Source of the DNA: Methylococcales bacterium
GTDB taxonomy: Bacteria > Pseudomonadota > Gammaproteobacteria > Methylococcales > Methylomonadaceae
Direction: 5' to 3'
Length of the DNA: 64,000 nucleotides
Assembly (NCBI GenBank): GCA_030949405.1
Contig: JAUZSN010000002.1
Location: forward strand, 1,302,001-1,366,000
Below are positions 32,045 through 41,470 of this stretch, piece by piece. Under the pieces are notes generated by a model, which worked only from the letters and a program-made list of their open reading frames with translations, was not told the DNA's origin and ran no database searches. Position 1 is the stretch's first letter. The number at the start of each line of letters is the position of its first letter. Made by a program: the position numbers and the translations under genes.

Positions 32045-33651
32045 ATGCGTAAACTATTTATTCTCGGCTGTTCAATTAGCGTTGTATTAACCCTTATTTT
32101 AGCCTTAATTTCCCCCGTTATACTATGGGCTTTCATCCTTATTCTGCCGTTTATCGCCCTCGGTATTTACGATATGCGCCAAACACGGCATTCTTTATTA
32201 CGAAATTACCCCGTATTCGGTCGTATGCGAACCCTAATGGAAGAAATTAGACCGATGATTCAACAATATTTTGTTGAATCCGATATTGATGGCAGACCCA
32301 TTAGCCGTGTGTTTCGCTCAGTCGTTTATCAACGCGCAAAATTACAAATGGATACCGTCCCTTATGGCACCAAGTTTGATGTTTATCGGGTCGGCTATGA
32401 ATGGATTGGACATTCTTTAGCTGCAAAAAATCTAAGCGATATTAATGAAGATTTACGCGTGACTATTGGAGGAGCTGATTGCAGCCAACTCTATCACGCT
32501 AGCATTCTTAATATTTCTGCTATGAGCTTTGGGGCATTAAGTAAAAATGCTATTCTCGCCTTAAATGGCGGGGCAAAAATTGGCGGCTTTTATCACAACA
32601 CAGGTGAGGGGGCTTAAGTCCTTATCATTTAGAAAAAGGCGGGGATTTAGTCTGGCAAATTGGCACCGCTTATTTTGGGTGTAGAGATGCAGAGGGTTTA
32701 TTTGATGAAGCCTCATTTGCTGAAAAAGCTCAATACAGCCGTGTAAAAATGATTGAGATTAAACTCTCTCAAGGGGCCAAACCAGGTCATGGCGGTGTAT
32801 TGCCCGCCTGTAAAAATACCCCTGAAATTGCACAAATTAGAGGACTTAAAGAACCTTATATACAAGTAAATTCACCCGCAACCCATAGTGCCTTTAGCAA
32901 CCCCATTGAATTAGTGACGTTCATACAAACGCTAAGCCGTTTATCTAATGGAAAACCTATTGGTTTTAAACTGTGTATTGGTTTAGAAAGTGAATTTATC
33001 GCGCTGTGTAAAGCCATGATAGAAACAGGCATTAAACCTGATTTTATTACGGTGGATGGCGGCGAGGGCGGAACAGGAGCCGCACCGCTTGAATACTCTA
33101 ATTCAATAGGAATGCCTCTTTTTGATGCAATCGCTTTTGTCAGTGATTGTTTAATCGGCTTTGACTTGAAAAAAGACATTAAAATCATCGCATCGGGTAA
33201 AGTGTTTACAGGTTTTCATATTGTAAAGCGTTTAAGTTTAGGCGCGGATTTATGCAACAGTGCGAGAGGCATGATGTTATCGTTAGGCTGTATACAGTCC
33301 ATGCGTTGTAATGCCGACACTTGTCCGACAGGGGTTGCCACTCAAAACCCCTCATTAATAAAAGGCTTGGTCGTTAGCGATAAAGCGCAACGAGTCGCAA
33401 ATTTTCAACGAGAAACCGTTAAAAGTGTGACTGAGATTATGGGAGCAGCTGGGTTATTACAAACAGAAGAATTAAACCGTTCTCATATTTTTCGCCGTGT
33501 CAGTCAAACCACGATTAAACGCTATCAAGACATTTATCCTTCTATGGAAAAAGGATGTTTACTCACTGAAAATAGTCCTGAATTTTATAAAGAAATGTTA
33601 AGTCAGGCAAGTTTACAACTATTTTCTAGCACATGCTGTCAAATTGATTAA
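32045..33651 (+). pseudogene. FMN-binding glutamate synthase family protein, single-base frameshift
   Basis: Codons 1-190 open at MRKLFILGCSISVV with two membrane helices (about 5-43), then FRSVVYQRAK and the start of the FMN/glutamate synthase core NISAMSFGALSKNAI. The frame stops after NTGEGA because a G-run at 32607-32611 has five G where six would continue GEGGLSPYHLEKGG. The second frame carries the rest, including KLSQGAKPGHGGVLP, DGGEGGTGAAP and the CNADTCPTGVATQ Cys motif. The corrected length of 535 residues is the family norm. Either a recent mutation or a sequence error. Substrate is unknown. Confidence 0.85.
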
Positions 33652-33661
33652 GGACTAAAAA

Positions 33662-33859
33662 ATGATTGCCACTAATAGAATTGTAGAATTAATTACTCAC
33701 GTATCTCAAGATTTTATTTTACGGATTGATAGCCTAAATCAATCATTAAAGGATAGGGAAATAAGCCCCAAAGATCATGGTGGGAAAATTGGCTGCAAAA
33801 ATCAAAAAAATAACGAAACTCAATTTTATTTTTCATTGCCTTTAAGAGATCTCCAATGA
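33662..33859 (+). CDS. Small hypothetical protein, possibly a remnant
   Basis: 65 codons beginning 10 bp after the glutamate-synthase-like gene. No family was recognised; the protein is hydrophilic and His/Lys-rich in its second half. Just downstream, another frame (about 33861-33965) reads LQLSLLLLKSSIFLVMLMWT followed by LDKFINP, a membrane helix, and then runs into the IS4-like element at 33960. The two could be pieces of one decayed gene that the IS truncated, but this cannot be shown here. Confidence 0.3.
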   Translation: MIATNRIVELITHVSQDFILRIDSLNQSLKDREISPKDHGGKIGCKNQKNNETQFYFSLPLRDLQ

Positions 33860-33959
33860 TGAATCAAAAAACAAATTACAGCTATCATTACTGCTATTAA
33901 AATCGAGTATTTTTTTAGTTATGTTGATGTGGACGCTGGATAAATTTATAAACCCCAAC

Positions 33960-34956
33960 ACTTCGGACAGTTTTAATGCGAGATAACCCCGAAGCGACAA
34001 AGCTCCTCGTATTGAGAAGAGCATTTTATTAAACTCAGGTCTACCCCAGAGTTTGAAAAAATACGTTTAATCAATAACTCATTGAAAAATCTAGTCTTCC
34101 AGCTACCGATTGAAATTGGTTTTCGTTTAGGACTTAAAAGTCGGTCATGCCATTTGATCAAATTTAGCGCAGTAAAACGTGCCTTAAAATGGCTGTGTAA
34201 AGCAGGTTCAGAACGTGCTTGGCAATCACAAAGTCCTGTAAATTGTTTAGCATCACGAAATAGAAATTCAATCTGAAACCGTGCCTTGTAATAATTATAA
34301 AGTGTCATTGCATCTATCTCTGTATCTGTTGAAAACAACAAGGCATAACGTGTACCTTGTGACGTTGTTTTAACTAAATAAGCGATGCGAATATTACATT
34401 TCAATGAGACAGAATTAACGATTGCTGTATAAATCTTAACACCACCCTGTTTACCTGCTAATTCTAATTTTCTCGTCTCACCCACAATCCACTTACTGTC
34501 ATAACATTTATGGCGACCTTTTTCTTTTTGCTCACCTTCGTAGAGTAAACGTAAATTAGCATCACAACGTAATTTTCCAATTTGATGGTAACCTTTAGCG
34601 ATCACGCCATGGGTAAACTTTTGTTTAGAATCCCAAAACTTAGCTAAACCATAAGTCTTTTCACCACTTTTGTTAACAAAGCTACACTCTAAAGCCGCTA
34701 TTTTTTGTCCCGACGTTGAAAGAATTTCATTATTACCTACCTGATTAAATTTAAGAAAATCTAACTTTTTATTAAACCATCGACGATAGGTTTTTTCTGA
34801 TAACTCATTGTAACGGTGGTTTAGAACCACTAGACATTTTTTCTAAAATCGTTTCTATTAGTTGCATGGAAATCTTCTTTTCAGGAAATTGTTGCTTTAG
34901 AAACTACATTTTCCTATGAATTGAAGATTTCCTCTACTTTTAAAACTGTCCGAAGT
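33960..34956 (-). mobile_element. IS4-like insertion sequence
   Basis: About 997 bp, bounded by inverted repeats ACTTCGGACAGTTTTAA (33960-33976) and TTAAAACTGTCCGAAGT (34940-34956), 17 of 17 bases matching. No target duplication was recognised at the flanks. It contains one transposase gene ending 13 bp from the left end. Confidence 0.85.
33973..34867 (-). pseudogene. IS4-like DDE transposase, frameshifted near its start
   Basis: The probable start at 34867 gives MQLIETILEK. An A6 run near 34840 (A5 needed) then shifts the frame, and the remainder (CLVVLNHRYNELSEKTYRRW onward) stays open to 33973. The IS4 signature Y-x2-R-x3-E-x6-K is seen in YYKARFQIEFLFRDAKQFTG near the C-terminal third. 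Corrected length is 297 residues. A GTG inside the second frame could start a shortened product. Confidence 0.8.
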
Positions 34957-35023
34957 ATTGATTCCTGATACTTGTAAAATTTTAGTATTACCCATTTACG
35001 CCCTTAATATTTAAGAAAACATA

Positions 35024-37123
35024 CTACCAATCATAACTTAAAGTAGCATAAAAATTTCTTCCCGCCCCTGGTAAATGCTCACCTACTGCTGTTCCATCAT
35101 TAAGGGCATTTCTATTTAAGCCACTAAGATGGGTACGATAGGATTCATCAAGTAAATTTTCAATCCCAAATCCTACTTGTAACCCTTGTAATACCGCTAA
35201 TTGAGGGCGATATTGTCCGCGTAAATTCCAAATAAAATAACCGGGGGATTCTACTTCTGTATTAAAATTAGCGGTCTCGTTTTGATCGTCATAACCAATC
35301 AGTTCAACCCCCGCTAACCATTCATTGGTATCATAAAATAAGCCGATTCGACCATTTAAGGGGGCAATACGATAAAGGTTATCCGTACGATCAGCTCGTC
35401 TTCCTCGAACATAACTGACCATCATATCCACTTTCCAATCTTCTAAAAAACGAAAGCCTGCTTCAACATCAAAGCCATAGAGATAAGCATCTATATTAGT
35501 AAATTCTAAGGTGCTGGAATTCATGGCTAAAGCCGCTGTATTTTGTGTAGGCGTTCCTTGAATATAATCTTCGACATAACGATAAAATACGCGGGGTAAA
35601 ATATAACCTTGGTCTGTTTGCCAGTTAAAGCCTAATTCTGCTTGATAGGAAACTTCAGGTTTTAATTCGATATTACCTAAATAATTATACCCATCCGCTA
35701 ATCCTGCGGTTGCATTTAAAGGTAGCCAAAGATAACGTTCTTGATAAGAGGGTGAGCGTGTTTTTCGACCAAACCCCATTTCAATATCTAATTCATCATT
35801 AAAATGATGGGTTAAAACCGCAACAACATCAACATTAAGATCTTCTTTTTCATGTTTTTTAGCATTAAAACTATTCGCTAACTTTGCCCCCGCTTTTCCT
35901 TTAACAAAAGGCCCTGCTGTTCCTCCAATATCATTTGCATCCATCCGAATCCAATTAACCCGTGTCCCAAGTTCCATGCTCCAGTCTTCGGTAAAATCAC
36001 CTTTCCATTCGGCAAAAATACCATAACGGTCGCGCTCAACATCATTAAAATTATTAATACTGAATGCGGAAACATTTGGGTTCAATATTTTAGCATCGTG
36101 TTCAATATTATCCCCATCTACCCCTATTAAAAGGCTTCCATCATACAAGGGAATATCAATCGTTGCTTTATAACCAAACCCTCTAGCGGTATTATTTGAT
36201 TGGCGAGTAGCGGCTTTAGAAACTTTACCTCGCAAGCTATAATTATCCATTCTATGTTGAATATCTTGATAGGAAAATTCGGTGGTGACGGTATATTTGT
36301 CCGCCAATAATCCTTTATAGCTAAAATTAGTAACCCCTCCTCGAGAATAAACAATATCCATCGGTAAAGAGGGCGTGCCTGTTGTATGAGTATCGTTATA
36401 ATTATACGATAAATCAAATTCGTGGTTTTCATCATCAGTACGATAACCATAGCCTAAAGCCCCTGCATTTCTTTCATGGCTGGTATCAATATTCTCACCG
36501 CCATCCCACTCATAATTTCCGCCCTCTTCTCGACTTGCTCCAAAACGGAATTTATGATTTTTACTGGCAATGCTGGTAAATAGACTACTGTAATAGGCAC
36601 TATTAATCGAATTAACCCCATTCGTTGTTTTTCCCATGAATAAAATATCGTCATCATCAGAAAACTCTCCCCGACGAGAACGTTGTACAATATTACCGCC
36701 TAAGGTTTCAATTCCGCTACTGACAGACGCAATCCCTCGTTTTATACTCATGACCTCGGTTAATGAAGTCGGCACATGACTTAAAGGCGCATCCATCGCA
36801 TTAGCACAAGCCGATTTATAGGTTGCACCATCGGTATTAACATTCACACGATCACCAAATAAGCCTCGATATTGAGCAATCCCTGATAAAGGCCCATTAG
36901 AATTAACATTAGCCCCTGGAACACGTTTTAATAAAGCAGCCGCATCATTGACTCCGCCCATATCAGGCCTAATTCCTACAATATCTGGGGTTAGAATATT
37001 TCCTTCAACAATCATGGGCGGCAGTTCTTGTATCGCAGTTGTGGTTGCCTCTTCAGCATAGCTTGAATAGCTTGTGCTTGTTATCAAACAAATGGAAACG
37101 ACTTTTAAGTGCTTTTTATTCAT
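35024..37123 (-). CDS. TonB-dependent outer-membrane receptor
   Basis: 699 residues: signal peptide (1-23, ending SSYAEE), a TonB-box-like segment and plug domain (about 40-160: GGVNDAAALLKRVPGANVNS, VMSIKRGIASVSSGIETLGG), then a long beta-barrel ending in the aromatic YATLSYDW. The plug motif DAPLSHVPTSL is reminiscent of copper-type receptors (OprC/NosA), but the ligand is not proven. AGGGAC precedes the ATG. It is divergent from an FNR-like regulator with two palindromes in the shared 306-bp region, so regulation by that protein is likely. Confidence 0.85.
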   Translation of the reverse strand: MNKKHLKVVSICLITSTSYSSYAEEATTTAIQELPPMIVEGNILTPDIVGIRPDMGGVNDAAALLKRVPGANVNSNGPLSGIAQYRGLFGDRVNVNTDGATYKSACANAMDAPLSHVPTSLTEVMSIKRGIASVSSGIETLGGNIVQRSRRGEFSDDDDILFMGKTTNGVNSINSAYYSSLFTSIASKNHKFRFGASREEGGNYEWDGGENIDTSHERNAGALGYGYRTDDENHEFDLSYNYNDTHTTGTPSLPMDIVYSRGGVTNFSYKGLLADKYTVTTEFSYQDIQHRMDNYSLRGKVSKAATRQSNNTARGFGYKATIDIPLYDGSLLIGVDGDNIEHDAKILNPNVSAFSINNFNDVERDRYGIFAEWKGDFTEDWSMELGTRVNWIRMDANDIGGTAGPFVKGKAGAKLANSFNAKKHEKEDLNVDVVAVLTHHFNDELDIEMGFGRKTRSPSYQERYLWLPLNATAGLADGYNYLGNIELKPEVSYQAELGFNWQTDQGYILPRVFYRYVEDYIQGTPTQNTAALAMNSSTLEFTNIDAYLYGFDVEAGFRFLEDWKVDMMVSYVRGRRADRTDNLYRIAPLNGRIGLFYDTNEWLAGVELIGYDDQNETANFNTEVESPGYFIWNLRGQYRPQLAVLQGLQVGFGIENLLDESYRTHLSGLNRNALNDGTAVGEHLPGAGRNFYATLSYDW

Positions 37124-37146
37124 GAAGTGAGTCCCTTATAATTTAA

Positions 37147-37163
37147 ATTGATAGTGGATCAAT
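37147..37163. promoter_or_regulatory. Inverted repeat ATTGAT-N5-ATCAAT upstream of the TonB receptor
   Basis: ATTGATAGTGGATCAAT has perfect 6-bp arms but a 5-bp centre, one base longer than the FNR consensus. It lies 24 bp upstream of the receptor ATG and about 50 bp (close to five helical turns) from the perfect site at 37197. It may be a second, weaker operator. Confidence 0.45.
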
Positions 37164-37196
37164 CGGTTATACTTTATAGTAGATTTGCAAAAAACT

Positions 37197-37214
37197 AATT
37201 GATAATTATCAATT
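37197..37214. promoter_or_regulatory. Perfect FNR-type operator
   Basis: AATTGATAATTATCAATT is an 18-bp perfect palindrome containing TTGAT-N4-ATCAA (37199-37212), the FNR/ANR consensus. It lies between the divergent TonB receptor (start 37123) and an FNR-like regulator gene (start 37430) whose recognition helix has the FNR-type E-x2-S-R. Fur boxes are also A+T-rich palindromes (GATAAT units), so Fur is an alternative. Confidence 0.7.
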
Positions 37215-37429
37215 TACAAAACTAACGAAAAAATACTTAAAATTAGGGTATGATTATTGCTTACTTACTATTTATTTAAATTTAAGGGGTAAACCTATCC
37301 ATTAATAAGTTATAAGCCCTATTACTTTAGGTTATTTAACCTTTGATTTAATTATTTGGTTTTTAAAAAAAATATTTTATTTTTAATAAAACATTCAATT
37401 AAGTGCAAAACCATAGCGATTATTGATTA

Positions 37430-38131
37430 ATGAAACCTAATAAATATAATAACCAAGCTAATAAAGAAGTAGTCAATCATTGTCAACAATGTCTTATGCG
37501 TCCTATCAGCCTATTTTCAGACTTACAAGAGAGTGATTTTTATTTATTACGGCAACCTATCAATATTATTGAATTAGAAGCTGAAGAAATTTTATATAAA
37601 GAAAAGCAAGTTATTCGTTATCTTTACACGGTTCGTTCTGGTTTACTCAAACAAGTTCGATATTTAGATGATGGGAGTTATCGAATTGTACGCCTATTAC
37701 GACAAGGGGATATTGCTGGAATTGAAGCGTTAAATAATACTTTTTATAAACAACATACCCTCATTTTACAAAAAGCATCGCTTTGTCAGATTCCAATTAA
37801 AAATATTAAAGCCTTAGATCAAAAATCTACTTGTCTTTACAAACCTTTAATGGCTCGTTGGCAAAAAATACAACAAGATGCAGATTTATGGATAACAGAA
37901 TTCAGCGTGGGTCATTCAAAAAAGCGGATGGCTAATTTACTTATTTATCTGGCGGGTGAGAATGATACTGATTTCTTTTTTCTGCCCAGTAGAGAAGATA
38001 TAGGGGCATTATTAGCCATTAGAACTGAAACCGCGAGTCGAATTATTGCAGAATTTAAACGTCAAGGGTGTTTACAAGCTAAGGGGAATTATGCAAAAAT
38101 TAATTTTTCTAAACTTAAACAATTTTATTAA
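37430..38131 (+). CDS. FNR-like Crp/Fnr family regulator with altered cluster ligands
   Basis: 233 residues: N-terminal Cys region, cyclic-nucleotide-type beta-roll (about 30-130), dimer helix, and winged helix with recognition segment TETASRIIAEF (E200, S203, R204), the E-x2-S-R pattern that reads TTGAT half sites in FNR. Of the four FNR cluster cysteines, C18, C21 and C119 (SLCQIPI) have counterparts, but the third (C-x2-C-x5-C) is S27. It is divergent from the TonB receptor and 3 bp upstream of the His-rich secreted protein gene, presumably one operon. Oxygen or metal sensing is possible; the ligand change makes it uncertain. Confidence 0.85.
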   Translation: MKPNKYNNQANKEVVNHCQQCLMRPISLFSDLQESDFYLLRQPINIIELEAEEILYKEKQVIRYLYTVRSGLLKQVRYLDDGSYRIVRLLRQGDIAGIEALNNTFYKQHTLILQKASLCQIPIKNIKALDQKSTCLYKPLMARWQKIQQDADLWITEFSVGHSKKRMANLLIYLAGENDTDFFFLPSREDIGALLAIRTETASRIIAEFKRQGCLQAKGNYAKINFSKLKQFY

Positions 38132-38203
38132 CTTATGAAATTACATTTAATTCTATTTAGCTCGTTTATTATCCTTAATTCTTCTTTCATAGTTGCAAAT
38201 GAA

Positions 38204-38253
38204 CAAAATGAAAAAAATGAAAAAAATGAAAAAAATGAAAAAAATGAAAAAGC
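38204..38253 (+). repeat. 9-bp tandem repeat coding for (NEK)n
   Basis: About five head-to-tail copies of AATGAAAAA inside the secreted His-rich protein gene, encoding NEK triplets. Being a multiple of three, changes in copy number would keep the frame. Confidence 0.75.
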
Positions 38254-38539
38254 AACCGAAGCCAGACTGGATGAAGTCGAAAAATTAGGGAAGCATGTTA
38301 TGCCTTTTGATTTAGAAAAAACGGTACATGTTTTTTCTAAAATAGAAAAAGGAGGATTGCAGCAAGTTATTAGACTTGTTCTTCTAAATAAAATATATTA
38401 AAATAAATTGCTTATATATACTTGATAACATTCACAATCAGTTGATACAGCCTAATAAATAAACTTTAAATTAAATTATTAAAAATAATAAATAAGCTTT
38501 ATAATAAATTTCTATAAAAAATAAAAATCAAAGTATAAC

Positions 38540-39456
38540 ATGAAAATAAAAGAAATTTTACCAAGAATTTATGATGATAGACAGTTAAGAGCTTTAACAG
38601 GATTAAAAACAGAACATTTTATTTTACTATTATCTCTATTTGAAAAGACCCTTATTGAAGATCAAAAAGAAAAACATGAAAATAAAGAAAGAAAATACGG
38701 TAGTGGTTTAGATAGCACATTAAAAACACCCGCAGACAAATTATTATTTATATTAAATTATATGAAGTGCTATTCTACTTTCGATCACTTAGGGTTTTCT
38801 TTTAATATGAATAAATCATGCGCCCATACTCATGTATACAAATTATTTCCAATTTTAATAAAGACGTTAGATATATTTAATGTTTTACCTGCAACAAGTT
38901 TTTCAACCCCTGAAGAAATGCAGCAGGCTTTTGGCGGAGTTCAAACATTGATAATAGATGCTACAGAGCGTGCTGTACAACGCCCTAGTGACTATGAAGA
39001 ACAAAATGAATTTTACAGTGGTAAAAAAAACAGCATACAATTAAAAATACCACTATAGCTTCTTTAGGTCATTTAATTTTATATATTGGGGTTAGTTTTC
39101 CAGGTAAAAATCATGATTATGGAATGTTTAAAAAAGAATTTAATCCAGAATTAAATTGGTTTAGTAATTTTAATATATTTATTGATTTAGGTTATTTGGG
39201 GTTTAATAATGAATATAAAACTAATTCGGTAAATATTCCTCATAAAAAACCAAATAAATCTAAGCATAATCCAAACCCAACATTAACAGAAAATCAAAAA
39301 AAAGAAAACAAAGAGATGAGTCGTGAAAGAGTCATTGTTGAGCATGTAATCGGTGGAATGAAAAGATATAGATGCCTAGTTGACAAGTTTAGAAATAAAA
39401 AAGAAGGTGTAAAAGATTTATTTTCTTTTTTTAGCGGCTATCCTATGGAATTTTAA
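38540..39456 (+). pseudogene. IS5-like transposase, copy 4, C-terminal frameshift
   Basis: The first frame and the A8 shift site are normal, and the second frame opens MFKKEFNPELNWFSNF. An extra T in the T-run near 39431 changes the end from LAAILWNFNMIY to FSGYPMEF, altering the last 12 or so residues. The catalytic residues lie before the change, so loss of activity is probable but not certain. Confidence 0.8.
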
Positions 39457-39765
39457 CATGATATATTAGACTTGTTCTTCTAAATAAAATATATTAAAAT
39501 CAATTGCTTATATATACTTGATAACATTCACAATCAGTTGATACAGCCTAATAAATAAACTTTAAATTAAATTATTAAAAATAATAAATAAGCTTTATAA
39601 TAAATTTCTATAAAAAATAAAAATCAAAGTATAACATGAAAATAAAAGAAATTTTACCAAGAATTTATGATGATAGACAGTTAAGAGCTTTAACAGGATT
39701 AAAAACAGAACATTTTATTTTACTATTATCTCTATTTGAAAAGACCCTTATTGAAGATCAAAAAG

Positions 39766-41470
39766 AGGCTACCAACTTAAGACGGGACAAAATAAAGAAC
39801 TAACTGCGATATTCTTGTATCATAGGTTAATGACTAAAAAAACAGAACAACACAGAAAATACGCGCAGCTAGTCACGCAATTATCGCTGAAATTACAACA
39901 ACAGGCAAGCAAACTGTTCGTAACTTAGCTTCAATTGTTGGTCGCTCAAAAAGCAGTGTGCATCGTCATCGTCAAGCGCAAACAAAGCGAAATCGACATC
40001 CTGAATCATCATTATGGGAAACCGAGGCAGGTAGTTCTTGGCAAAGATTAATGGTGTTTTCCGCCTTGTATGTCTTTGGATTAAAGACAGGCGTAGGTGC
40101 AGAGACTTTATCGCTGTTTTTTAAAATGATACGGATTGACACCCATGTGGGCGTATCACCCGACGCACTGCGGACTCAAATCAATAAAATGGAAGTCTTA
40201 TTGCCGCAGTTTCAGCAAGAATGCGAAAAAAGTGTGAAAAAACAAACACGTAAAGTTGTTGCTGGGCTGGATGAGACTTTTTCGGCAACTTTATGATTTT
40301 AGTTTTAATGGACTTACGTTCTGGCTATCTTTTGTTGGAAGATATTAGCGATGATAAGTGCTACGATACTTGGTATAAAAAGGTTTCGCCACGATTAGAA
40401 TCATTAGGCATTGAGGTTAATCATGCGATTAGTGATCGCGCTAAGGCGTTGATAAAAATGGCAGTGACGGGGTTTAAGTGCGAATCGGGGGCAGATATTT
40501 TTCATGCTCAACAAGATATGAGTCGCTGGTTAGGCGCGAAAATCGGCAGGCGTGCAGCAAGGGCTGAAAAACAGCGGCAAGCAGCGCAAACCGCAGAGTC
40601 TACTGTTTCTAAAACGGCAACGATGCAGAAAATTATTGGACTTAAAACAACACGGATAACGGCTGAAAAAGAGCTTGAAGAAGCCAAAAAAATACAAACA
40701 GATTATCACGAAAACTTACAAGGGATTGCGGATGAAGTTCATCCTTTTTCACTCAATGATAGTCGTAGAAACGATGCGGAACAGGTTGAGAAGTTGCTAG
40801 AGTTAAGAGCGCGAGACTTTGAAAAAATAGCGGAAAAACAAGGGATTAACGATCATAAAGGCGTGATGAAAAAGTTTCGTAATCAAATAAAACCGTTAGC
40901 GGTATCCATCAGTTTTTGGTGGCTTTGGGTACGCGAAACCTTGCAAAATTTGGGGCTTGATGCGGATACCGAATATTGGTTGACCACAACATTATTACCC
41001 GTTGTTTATTGGCATCAGAAAATGGAACAAACTAAAAGCCGCAGGTCAAAGGAAAACTATCGAAAAGCTTGGGAAACCGCGTCTGATAAGCTCAAATCAG
41101 ACCCATTTAGTGCAAAGTTATCAATCAGTGAAATGCAGCGATGGCTAACATTGGCGGAGCATATGGCAAGGCAGTTTCAACGCAGTTCATCTGCGGTGGA
41201 AGGGCGAAATGGCTGTTTATCGCAAATGTATCGCAATGGGCGAGGTTTGAATAAAAAGCGATTAAACGCGTTGACGGTCATTCATAACTACGGAATCAAA
41301 CGTGAGGATGGCACAACCGCCGCCATGCGTTTATTTGATACCGAGTTTCCAGACTTGTTTTCATGGCTACTGAATGAAATGGGCGAGTTACCGCTTCCTA
41401 GAAATAGTCGAAAGCGTGTGTTTTCTAACCCTTTGAAATTGCTGGATGTCCCGTCTTAAATTGGTAGCCC
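39766..41470 (+). mobile_element. DUF6399-type insertion sequence
   Basis: 1705 bp. The left end AGGCTACCAACTTAAGACGG and the inverted right end GGGCTACCAATTTAAGACGG match. The target duplication AAAAAG is at 39760-39765 and 41471-41476; it is present once in the uninterrupted IS copies (GATCAAAAAGAAAAAC). It is the parent type of the MITE-like elements at 17229 and 44735 and of the solo ends at 18683 and 20332. Confidence 0.92.
39830..41459 (+). pseudogene. DUF6399-type transposase with two homopolymer frameshifts
   Basis: ATG at 39830. An A7 run (A8 needed) shifts the frame just after MTKK. The helix-turn-helix region TVRNLASIVGRSKSSVHRHR follows, up to VVAGLDETF. A T5 run near 40277 (T6 needed for DETFFGNFMILVLMDL) shifts again, and the rest is open from 40293 to 41459. 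C-terminal SSAVEGRNGCLSQMYRNGRG is the conserved part of DUF6399 proteins. Corrected length is 543 residues. Either frameshift could instead be programmed, but two in one gene suggests decay or sequence error. Confidence 0.78.
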
